From: DATGKR01 sp035294565
GTDB taxonomy: Bacteria; Actinomycetota; Acidimicrobiia; Acidimicrobiales; Palsa-688
Direction: 5' to 3'
DNA: 14,970 bases
NCBI GenBank assembly: GCA_035294565.1
Contig: DATGKR010000074.1
Span: 1-14,970 of the forward strand
The position numbers and the translations under genes were made by a program. Below, one piece after another: positions 7,369 through 12,825 of the stretch; the first letter of the stretch is position 1; each line of letters starts with the position of its first letter. The notes under the pieces were generated by a model. The model was given only the letters and a program-made list of their open reading frames with translations, made no database searches and was not told the DNA's origin.

Positions 7369-8637
7369 GTGGCCGGCATTCTCAACCGAACCTTCTCGTC
7401 GCTCAGCGTACGCAACTACCGCTACTACTTCGCCGGCCAGAGCGTTTCCCTGATCGGCACGTGGATGCAGAGCGTCACCCAGTCGTGGCTCGTCTACGCG
7501 CGCACCCGCTCCGGCTTCGACGTGGGCCTGATCGTCGCCCTGCAGACGCTACCGATCCTGCTGCTCGGCCCGCTCGGAGGCACCCTCGCCGACCGTTTCG
7601 GCAAGTACCGCATGCTGTTTTGGACCCAGGCGCTCGCGGGTGTGCAAGCGATGGCGCTGGCGGCGCTCGACCTGAGCGGGCACCTGGGCCTCTGGGAGCT
7701 GTACGCGATGGCCGTCGTGCTCGGCCTGGTCAACACCGTGGACAACCCGACCCGCCAGACGTTCATCGTCGAGATGGTGGGCCGCGACCAGCTCGCCAAC
7801 GCCGTCACGCTCAACTCGGTGATGGTCAACGTGGCCCGGGCGGTGGGCCCTGCCGTGGCCGGGCTCCTCATCGCCGCGGTTGGCAGCGGATGGTGCTTCC
7901 TCGCCAACGGCGTGTCGTTCTTGTTCGTGATCGCTTCCCTGCGGGCCATGCGAACCGAGGAACTGTCGCCGGCCCCGCGGGTCGCGCGCCTCAGAGGCCA
8001 GCTGCGGGAAGGGTTCCGCTACGTGGGGGCGACACCGGTGGTGCGCGACGCGCTGGTGATGATGGCCCTCGTCGGCTGCCTCACCTACGAGTTCCAGACG
8101 ACCCTTCCGCTGATGAGCGGCGGGCCGTTCCACGGCGACTCCCGTACCTACGGTTTCCTCACCGCGTCCATGGGGGTCGGCGCGGTCATAGGTGGTCTGG
8201 CTGCCGCCGGACGGCCCGGCAGGAGCGCCCGCCGGCTGGTCGGCACGGCGGCGGTCTTCGGCGTGGCCGTGCTTGGCGCGGCGCTCGCCCCCGACGTGGC
8301 CGTCGAGGAGGTCGTGCTGCTCGCCGTGGGAGCTTGCTCGGTCACGTTCCTCGCCCTCGGCAACGCGACCCTGCAACTCGCCGCCGAGCCTTCGATGAGA
8401 GGGCGGGTCATGTCGTTGTGGTCGGTCGCCTTCCTCGGTTCGACGCCGGTAGGCGGCCCCCTCGTCGGCTTCGTGGGCGGGGCCCTCGGCGCGCGCTTCG
8501 GCCTGGGCCTCGGCGCCCTCGCCGCCATGGCCGCCGCGGCCTACGGGTGGGCGCGGCTCCGCCTTCCAGCCGGGGTGCCGGCTCGGGCGCCGGGCTCCGT
8601 GGCCACGGCAACGGCGCCGGGGGCCGGCGCCGGTTAG
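7369..8637 (+). CDS. Major facilitator superfamily exporter (MFS_3 / EntS-like)
   Basis: The 422-residue polytopic membrane protein starts MAGILNRTFSSLSVRNYRYY, the typical entry of MFS_3-type exporters, followed by FAGQSVSLIGTWMQSVTQSW. About 11-12 hydrophobic segments can be counted. The cytoplasmic loop 2-3 signature of the superfamily is visible as GGTLADRFGKYRM, and the loop at the equivalent point in the second half includes PSMRGRVMSLW. Relatives export siderophores, macrolides or other small molecules by proton antiport; the substrate cannot be named. The start is GTG at 7369. The gene sits downstream of a palindromic operator-like cluster and is unlikely to be translated together with the zinc-ribbon gene. 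Its TAG stop overlaps the left boundary of the MITE-like element. Confidence 0.85.
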   Translation: MAGILNRTFSSLSVRNYRYYFAGQSVSLIGTWMQSVTQSWLVYARTRSGFDVGLIVALQTLPILLLGPLGGTLADRFGKYRMLFWTQALAGVQAMALAALDLSGHLGLWELYAMAVVLGLVNTVDNPTRQTFIVEMVGRDQLANAVTLNSVMVNVARAVGPAVAGLLIAAVGSGWCFLANGVSFLFVIASLRAMRTEELSPAPRVARLRGQLREGFRYVGATPVVRDALVMMALVGCLTYEFQTTLPLMSGGPFHGDSRTYGFLTASMGVGAVIGGLAAAGRPGRSARRLVGTAAVFGVAVLGAALAPDVAVEEVVLLAVGACSVTFLALGNATLQLAAEPSMRGRVMSLWSVAFLGSTPVGGPLVGFVGGALGARFGLGLGALAAMAAAAYGWARLRLPAGVPARAPGSVATATAPGAGAG

Positions 8638-8768
8638 AACGTGTCGCGAAAGTGGAGCTTGGGAGAGAGCGGACGGTCGTTCTCTTCTCATTCGAGTGCT
8701 CTTCCATGCCAATGGAGCGCGATTCGAACGGCCGTCCGCTCTCTCCACGCGAGTTTCGCGACACGTTC
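8637..8768. mobile_element. MITE-like 132-bp palindromic element with TTA target duplication
   Basis: The ends are perfect 15-bp terminal inverted repeats, GAACGTGTCGCGAAA (8637-8651) and its complement at 8754-8768. They are flanked by the direct repeat TTA at 8634-8636 and 8769-8771. A second perfect 15-bp pair lies inside (8662-8676 with 8732-8746), then CGTTC/GAACG (8678-8682 with 8726-8730), then a central TCCAT-gcca-ATGGA hairpin. Nearly the whole element can fold into one long hairpin. It has no coding capacity. A three-base TNA duplication and GA-beginning ends would fit mobilisation in trans by an IS5-type transposase, but no parent element is present. Removing the element and one TTA restores an uninterrupted junction with the MFS stop codon still in place and only 16 nt to the next gene. 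Confidence 0.8.
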
Positions 8769-8775
8769 TTAGGGC

Positions 8776-8781
8776 TAGGGT
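8776..8781 (+). promoter_or_regulatory. -10 element (TAGGGT) of the histidine phosphatase gene
   Basis: TAGGGT is followed after 7 nt by GTG at 8789 with no Shine-Dalgarno, the expected layout of a leaderless start. It lies just outside the right end of the MITE-like element, so it should pre-date the insertion, although the insertion replaced whatever lay upstream of it. Confidence 0.5.
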
Positions 8782-8788
8782 CCCGACG

Positions 8789-9370
8789 GTGCTCTACCTG
8801 GTTCGCCACGGGCGCACCTCCGAGAACGCCGCCGGCCTGCTCCTCGGCAGGCTCGACGTCCCGCTCGACGACGTGGGCCGCGCCCAGGCGGCGACCCTCG
8901 CCGAGGTGCCGTCGCTGCGAGGCGCGTCGCGGGTGGTCAGCAGCCCCCTGTCGAGGGCGCTCGACACGGCCCGCGCCCTAGGGCCGGCCGTGTCGGTGGA
9001 CGAGCGGTGGGTCGAGGTCGACTACGGCCTTTTCGACGGCCGTCCCCTCTCGGAGACGGCAGCCGTCTTCGACGGCTGGCAGCGGGACCTCTCCTGGGCG
9101 CCGGAGGGAGGCGAGTCGCTGGCCGAGATGGGGGTGCGGGTGCGCTCGGCGTGCGAGGAGCTCTGGCAGGAGGCCGAGCGAAGCGACGTCGTGGTCGTCA
9201 GCCACGTGTCGCCGATCAAGGCGGCGGTCGCCTGGGCCCTCGGCGTCGGCGACGAGGTGTGCTGGCGGATGTTCCTTGCCACCGCCTCGGTGAGCGTCGT
9301 CGGGCCGGGCAGGAGCGGCCCGGTCCTGCGGGCGTACAACCTGCCCGCCGGCTCTATCCTGGGAGCGTGA
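8789..9370 (+). CDS. Histidine phosphatase family protein (phosphoglycerate mutase-like)
   Basis: The 193-residue cytoplasmic enzyme opens with LYLVRHGRTSEN, the phosphohistidine RHG motif at residues 6-8. It also has SSPLSRALDTA, the acidic VEVDYGLFDGR segment and the second catalytic His in VVVSHVSPIKAAV. All catalytic residues of the branch are present, so it should hydrolyse a small phosphate ester or act as a mutase; the substrate is not predictable. I chose GTG at 8789 because it begins directly at the first strand and follows a leaderless -10. An ATG at 8696 would add 31 residues encoded by the MITE-like element and is not believed. The stop overlaps the next start (GTGA). Confidence 0.88.
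   Translation: MLYLVRHGRTSENAAGLLLGRLDVPLDDVGRAQAATLAEVPSLRGASRVVSSPLSRALDTARALGPAVSVDERWVEVDYGLFDGRPLSETAAVFDGWQRDLSWAPEGGESLAEMGVRVRSACEELWQEAERSDVVVVSHVSPIKAAVAWALGVGDEVCWRMFLATASVSVVGPGRSGPVLRAYNLPAGSILGA
9355..9360 (+). promoter_or_regulatory. Possible internal -10 element (TATCCT) for the MpaB-like gene
   Basis: TATCCT inside the end of the phosphatase gene lies 6 nt before GTG 9367. It could give a separate leaderless transcript in addition to translation coupled to the upstream gene. The same bases include GGGAG, which might instead be a weak ribosome-binding site. Confidence 0.3.
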
Positions 9371-10200
9371 GCGCCACGGGGGCCGGGCGGCCGCCGATCG
9401 GGGCGGATCGGGAGCTGCGCTCGGCCCTTTCTCCCGCCGCACTCGCCCTCGGCGGGGCGAACATAGTGATGCAGCTTGCCCGCCTCCCCGTGGGCAGGGG
9501 CGTCGCCGAGAGCCGGGTCGACAGCGGCAACCTCTACAAGCGGCCGCTCAAGCGGGCCCGGACCACCTTCGGCTACGTGCTAGTCGCCCTCTTCGGCACC
9601 GACGCCGAGCGCGAGGCGCTGGGACGCGCCGTCAGCGCCGTGCACCGTCGGGTCCGTTCCCGACCGGGCGACCCCGTCGTCTACGACGCCGCCGATCCCG
9701 AGCTGCAGCTGTGGGTGGCGGCCTGCATCTACAAGGGAATCGAGGACGCCCATCGGCTCCTGCACGGCTCGGCTCCGCCCGGCGAGCTCTACCGCCGAGC
9801 TGCCCGCCTCGCCACCACCCTCCAGGTCCCGGAAGGGTGGTGGCCAGCCGACCGGGCGGAGTTCGAGGCCTACTGGCGCGAGCAGACGGCTGCCATCGAG
9901 ATGGACCAGGTGACCCGCGCCTTTCTGTGGGACTTCACCGGCTTGGGCTTCCTTCCCTGGCCGTTTCCCGCCCTCTTCGGCCGGGTGCACCGGGCCGTAA
10001 CCGCCGGTTTCCTGCCCGAGGAGTTCCGGGCCGAGCTGGGCCTGCCTTGGGGACCGGCGGAGAAAGTAGTGTTCGCCGCCAACGTCGCAATCCTGCGACT
10101 GGCCGACTCGCTCACCCCCCCGCCTTTGCGCACCCTGCCATTCGACATGCTGCTCGCCGACATGCGACGTCGCATCCAAAGCGGCCGGCGGGTCGTCTAG
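9367..10200 (+). CDS. Oxygenase MpaB-like / DUF2236 protein
   Basis: The 277-residue protein matches the DUF2236 (MpaB/Lcp-like) family. It has the entry R-A-R-T-T-F-G-Y-V-L-V-A-L-F-G, the core DPELQLWVAACIYKGIEDAH, a helical region with LYRRAARLATTLQVPEGWWP, and a C-terminal LPWPFPALFGRVHRAVTAGFLP segment. Some family members, such as the rubber oxygenase Lcp and fungal MpaB, bind heme b and cleave carbon-carbon double bonds; activity of short bacterial members is mostly unknown. No signal peptide is seen. The start GTG 9367 overlaps the phosphatase stop by 4 nt. A ferredoxin gene follows within 50 bp, a tempting electron partner but with its own promoter-like sequence, so the link is inference. 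Confidence 0.75.
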   Translation: MSATGAGRPPIGADRELRSALSPAALALGGANIVMQLARLPVGRGVAESRVDSGNLYKRPLKRARTTFGYVLVALFGTDAEREALGRAVSAVHRRVRSRPGDPVVYDAADPELQLWVAACIYKGIEDAHRLLHGSAPPGELYRRAARLATTLQVPEGWWPADRAEFEAYWREQTAAIEMDQVTRAFLWDFTGLGFLPWPFPALFGRVHRAVTAGFLPEEFRAELGLPWGPAEKVVFAANVAILRLADSLTPPPLRTLPFDMLLADMRRRIQSGRRVV

Positions 10201-10212
10201 GCCCCGGGCGGG

Positions 10213-10242
10213 TAGGCTGGCGCCAGCGACTACACGGAGGAG
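10213..10242 (+). promoter_or_regulatory. -10 element and strong ribosome-binding site of the ferredoxin gene
   Basis: TAGGCT (10213-10218) is a plausible -10. GGAGGAG (10236-10242) is a strong Shine-Dalgarno 7 nt before ATG 10250. This is one of the very few clear ribosome-binding sites in the window, which suggests a leadered and well-translated mRNA. Confidence 0.55.
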
Positions 10243-10249
10243 CCGAGCG

Positions 10250-10441
10250 ATGAGAGTCGTGGTCGACTACGACCTGTGCGAGAGCAACGCCCTTTGCATG
10301 GCGGCGGCACCCGAGGTCTTCGAGGTGCGCGACGACGACAACCTCTACGTGCTCGACGAGAACCCGCCCGAGAGCCTCCGGGCGAAGGTCGAGCTCGCCG
10401 CCCAGCGCTGCCCCAAGCAGGCGATCACCATAGAAGGCTGA
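10250..10441 (+). CDS. Small single-cluster ferredoxin with CxxNxxC motif
   Basis: The 63-residue protein is a complete bacterial ferredoxin of the type that usually serves cytochrome P450s and related oxygenases. Cys10 and Cys16 are separated as CESNALC, then comes APEVFEV, and Cys54 lies in the terminal RCPKQAITI (CP motif). Three cysteines and an Asn at the position that would hold the fourth ligand predict a [3Fe-4S] cluster or a [4Fe-4S] cluster with unusual ligation. Actinobacterial ferredoxins are known to vary at this position. It carries its own promoter-like element and a strong ribosome-binding site. No P450 is in the window; possible partners nearby are the MpaB-like protein or the oxidoreductase operon further right, neither proven. 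Confidence 0.9.
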   Translation: MRVVVDYDLCESNALCMAAAPEVFEVRDDDNLYVLDENPPESLRAKVELAAQRCPKQAITIEG

Positions 10442-10459
10442 CCCGAGGATTTTTCGTTT

Positions 10460-10475
10460 CCCCCCGGGGGGTTTT
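10460..10475 (+). terminator. Possible intrinsic terminator of the ferredoxin gene
   Basis: CCCCCCGGGGGG (10460-10471) is a perfect 12-bp palindrome followed by TTTT. It can form a short G/C stem with a four-base loop and a U run, 18 nt after the ferredoxin stop. The U tract is short, so efficiency is uncertain. Confidence 0.4.
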
Positions 10476-10491
10476 CCCGCCGTGCGGTGGG

Positions 10492-10497
10492 TAGAAT
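10492..10497 (+). promoter_or_regulatory. Orphan -10-like element (TAGAAT)
   Basis: TAGAAT is the best match to a sigma-70-type -10 in the window, but no gene on the plus strand follows it. Transcription from near 10504 would run through the structured region and into the antisense of the ligase 3' end. No convincing -35 is visible. Confidence 0.3.
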
Positions 10498-10515
10498 TGG
10501 TTTGCGGCACGTAGT

Positions 10516-10591
10516 CACAACAAGCACGTTGACCGTCAGGCGAGCCCGGCTTCGAGGTGGACCGATCACCCACCCGTCCGGGCTCGTTGTG
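10516..10591. other. Nested stem-loop region at the ligase 3' end
   Basis: CGAGCCCGG (10541-10549) and CCGGGCTCG (10578-10586) form a perfect 9-bp stem. The 28-nt loop holds an inner GGTGG/CCACC stem (10556-10560 with 10570-10574). CACAAC (10516-10521) can pair with GTTGTG (10586-10591) as an outer stem, competing for one base. The stop codon of the ligase lies in the innermost loop. It may be a processing or termination structure of the leftward mRNA, or part of a rightward small RNA. No U run follows on either strand. Confidence 0.5.
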
Positions 10592-12032
10592 TTCCTAGCG
10601 TCTCGACCAGCAGGCGGCGCTGCACCTGCCCGGTGGCCTCCGTGCGAGGTATCCGCTCCACGGCGACGACCAGTCTCGGATGCTTGTAGGGTGCCAACCG
10701 GCCGTCGAGGTGGCGCCTGAGGGAGGACACGTCGGGCGGGGCCGACCCGGGGGCGGCGACGACGACGGCGCAGACCACCTCCCCCCACGCCTCGTCGGGG
10801 ACGCCCACCACCGCCACGTCGGCCACCCCGTGGGCGCCGGCGAGGGCCTGCTCCACCTCGGTGGGCGCCACCGACTCGCCGCCCGTGCGGATCACCTCCC
10901 TGGCTCGGCCCGTCACGTACAGGTAGCCGTCGGGGTCGAGCACGCCTAGGTCGCCGGTGTGGTACCAGCCGCCGGCCAGCGCAGCGGCGGTCTCCTCGGC
11001 GCGCTCGAAGTAGCCGTCCATCAGCGTCGGTCCCCGGTAGAGGATCTCCCCCTCCTCGGAGAGACGGATCACGCCCGGCGGAGCGACCCGGCCGACGCTG
11101 CCGGGGCGGGACTCCACGTCGCGGTGGTGGAGGGTGCTGTGGTGACCACCCTCCGACGAGCCGTAGAGGACCGACGTCGTCGCTTCGGGCATCGCCTCGC
11201 GCAGCCGGCGGAGCAGTTCCGGGGGAGCGGCGGACGTGCCCGTGTCGGCGTGGCGCACCGACTCGAGCCCCTCGCCTCGGGGGGACTGCTCGAGGACCCG
11301 TTGCCACACGGCGGGGATGCAGTACATGGCCGCCGGCCGCCAGCGCTCGGCGGTCTCCACCAGCGTCGGGCCGTCGAAGCGCCGGCAGAGGTGGACGGCG
11401 CAGCGGTGATGCCACGCCTCCAGCACGTAGTGCCAGCCCCCGTAGTGGAAGAGGGGGAAGCTGGCGAGGATACCCCCGTCCCCGGCGAGCCCGGCGGCGA
11501 AGGTGGACCCCCCGGGGAAAGCCCTGAGCCAGCTGGCCCGGTGGCTGACCACCACCCCCTTCGGGTCGCCGGTCGTGCCGCTCGTCAGGTACACGACATG
11601 GGGGTCGCCGTCGCCGGCTCCCGCCCCCGACCATCTGCCGGAGTCTGCGGCAAGGTCGTCCACCCCGGCGACGGGGACCGCCAGCTCTTGCGCCGACCCT
11701 CGGCGCTCCTCGTCTGCGACGACCAGCGACGGCCGCACGTAGTCCAGCACCCGGGCTGCCTCCCCGGCGCCGAAGGCTGGGTTGAGCGGCACGAACACCG
11801 CGCCGATGCGGGCCGCGGCCGCGAAGCCCGCCAGGCTGCGCAGATCCGGTCCGCACCACCAGGCCACCCTTTGTCCCGAGGAGATGCCCAGGCGCGCCAG
11901 GTTGGCGGCGTATGACGACGCCCAGCCGTCGAGCTCGGAGTAGCGGACCGACCGACCTTCGAGGGTCGCGGCGAGCCCCTGCGGGGCGACGGCGGCGGCA
12001 TCGGACAGCAGATCGCCGACGAGGAGGCCCAC
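10566..12032 (-). CDS. AMP-binding acyl-CoA synthetase/ligase with altered A10 motif
   Basis: The 488-residue protein is a member of the ANL superfamily, which activates carboxylic acids as acyl-AMP and then acyl-CoA. Visible motifs in order are YLTSGTTGDPKGVVVSH (P-loop, about residue 148), YGSSEGG, the hinge-region YHTGDLGVLDPDGYLYVTGR and REVIRTGGESVAPTEVE. The end of the C-terminal domain reads RTEATGQVQRRLL, where Gln469 replaces the lysine that normally completes adenylate formation. Either the adenylation step is weakened or another residue stands in. The frame can start at TTG 12041, but GTG 12032 lies 8 nt after a -10 TAGCTT and is preferred. It diverges from the 2-oxoacid oxidoreductase operon across a shared promoter. 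The acid substrate is unknown. Confidence 0.88.
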   Translation of the reverse strand: MGLLVGDLLSDAAAVAPQGLAATLEGRSVRYSELDGWASSYAANLARLGISSGQRVAWWCGPDLRSLAGFAAAARIGAVFVPLNPAFGAGEAARVLDYVRPSLVVADEERRGSAQELAVPVAGVDDLAADSGRWSGAGAGDGDPHVVYLTSGTTGDPKGVVVSHRASWLRAFPGGSTFAAGLAGDGGILASFPLFHYGGWHYVLEAWHHRCAVHLCRRFDGPTLVETAERWRPAAMYCIPAVWQRVLEQSPRGEGLESVRHADTGTSAAPPELLRRLREAMPEATTSVLYGSSEGGHHSTLHHRDVESRPGSVGRVAPPGVIRLSEEGEILYRGPTLMDGYFERAEETAAALAGGWYHTGDLGVLDPDGYLYVTGRAREVIRTGGESVAPTEVEQALAGAHGVADVAVVGVPDEAWGEVVCAVVVAAPGSAPPDVSSLRRHLDGRLAPYKHPRLVVAVERIPRTEATGQVQRRLLVETLGTQRARTGG

Positions 12033-12040
12033 GGCCGCCA

Positions 12041-12050
12041 AAGCTACAGT
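12041..12050. promoter_or_regulatory. Bidirectional promoter with overlapping -10 elements
   Basis: On the plus strand TACAGT (12045-12050) lies 8 nt before GTG 12059 of the gamma subunit. On the minus strand TAGCTT (12046 to 12041) lies 8 nt before GTG 12032 of the ligase. The two hexamers share the TA step at 12045-12046, so the T and A of one -10 are the A and T of the other. Both genes would be leaderless, with start points about 27 bp apart. No -35 is evident on either side. Confidence 0.55.
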
Positions 12051-12058
12051 GGCCGGCG

Positions 12059-12601
12059 GTGCAGAAAGAGGCGATCCTCACCGGGATCGGCGGCCAGGGA
12101 GTGCAGCTCGCCGCCAAGACCCTGGCGATGGCGGCCACCGCCGAGGGCCGGCAGGTGATGTTGAGCTCCCACTACGGCGGGGAGATGCGCGGCGGCCAGA
12201 CCGAGGCTTCGGTGGTCGTCGCCGACGGCCGCCTCCGCGCGGTGCCCATCCTCGAGTCGTCCTGGTCGGCCTGTGTCATGCACCCCCGCTACTGGCCAGG
12301 CGTCGCGGCCAGGCTGCGTCCCGGCGGCATCGTCGTGCACAACTCGACCGTTGCCGGCGACCTCGACGCCCCAGGCCTGCAGAGCTTCGCCGTCCCCGCC
12401 GGGAGGATGGCCGCCGAGCTCGGCTCGGAGATGGCCGCCGGTTTCGTGCTGCTCGGGGCCTTCGCCGCCCTGACCGGCCTCGCCGGGGTCGAGTCGCTGG
12501 TCGGCGCCATGAAGCGGCTCGTGCCGCCATACCGGGCGCAGCACGTCGCGCTGAACGAGGCCGCCCTGCGCGCCGGCGCCTCGGCGGGCGTGGCCGCATG
12601 A
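12059..12601 (+). CDS. 2-oxoacid:ferredoxin oxidoreductase, gamma subunit
   Basis: The 180-residue protein matches the gamma domain of pyruvate/2-oxoglutarate/2-oxoisovalerate ferredoxin oxidoreductases. It begins QKEAILTGIGGQGVQLAAKTLA, the hallmark GIGGQGV motif, and continues with SSHYGGEMRGGQTEASVVV, then ends in the NEAALRAG segment. This subunit helps bind coenzyme A and assemble the complex. I chose GTG 12059 because it lies 8 nt after the -10 and starts directly at the first strand; the frame is open well upstream, into the divergent promoter. It is the first gene of a gamma-delta-alpha-beta operon and overlaps the delta gene by 4 nt (ATGA). Confidence 0.9.
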   Translation: MQKEAILTGIGGQGVQLAAKTLAMAATAEGRQVMLSSHYGGEMRGGQTEASVVVADGRLRAVPILESSWSACVMHPRYWPGVAARLRPGGIVVHNSTVAGDLDAPGLQSFAVPAGRMAAELGSEMAAGFVLLGAFAALTGLAGVESLVGAMKRLVPPYRAQHVALNEAALRAGASAGVAA

Positions 12602-12825
12602 CCTCCCGCGGCACTGTCACCATAGATGTCGAAAGGTGCAAGGGCTGCGAGCTCTGCGTCGCCGCCTGCCGGCCCGGCGTGCTCTCCATGTCCGCCGAGC
12701 TCAACGCCAACGGCTACCACTTTCCCCTCCTCTCCGCTGGCTGCACCGCCTGTCGGGCCTGCCGCGACGTCTGCCCCGACTTCTGCTTCGAGGTCTTCCG
12801 CCTGGAGCCGGGGGAGGTCGCCTGA
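12598..12825 (+). CDS. 2-oxoacid:ferredoxin oxidoreductase, delta (ferredoxin-like) subunit
   Basis: The 75-residue protein is a two-cluster [4Fe-4S] ferredoxin. Cys14, 17, 20 and 24 form the first CxxCxxCxxxC motif and Cys49, 52, 55 and 59 the second, which ends in CP. It would pass electrons from the thiamine site of the beta subunit to an external ferredoxin. The ATG overlaps the gamma stop (ATGA), and the stop shares one base with the alpha start (TGATG), so translation is coupled on both sides. Confidence 0.93.
   Translation: MTSRGTVTIDVERCKGCELCVAACRPGVLSMSAELNANGYHFPLLSAGCTACRACRDVCPDFCFEVFRLEPGEVA
12810..12817 (+). promoter_or_regulatory. Ribosome-binding site of the alpha subunit
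   Basis: GGGGGAGG lies 7 nt before ATG 12825, inside the end of the delta gene. It supports this start and is one of the few good Shine-Dalgarno sequences in the window. Confidence 0.5.

Noticed and set aside
8696..8788. ATG 8696 as the start of the histidine phosphatase
   Set aside because: The extra 31 residues would be encoded mostly by the MITE-like element. The domain begins at GTG 8789, behind a good -10 hexamer.
10501..10600. A known riboswitch, SRP RNA, 6S RNA or tmRNA in the structured intergenic region
   Set aside because: None of the conserved core sequences of these classes that I can recall is present; only the stems are supported.
10487..10720. A 77-codon plus-strand frame after the TAGAAT element
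   Set aside because: Mostly antisense to the ligase 3' end, no ribosome-binding site, and an Arg/Pro-rich product without motif.
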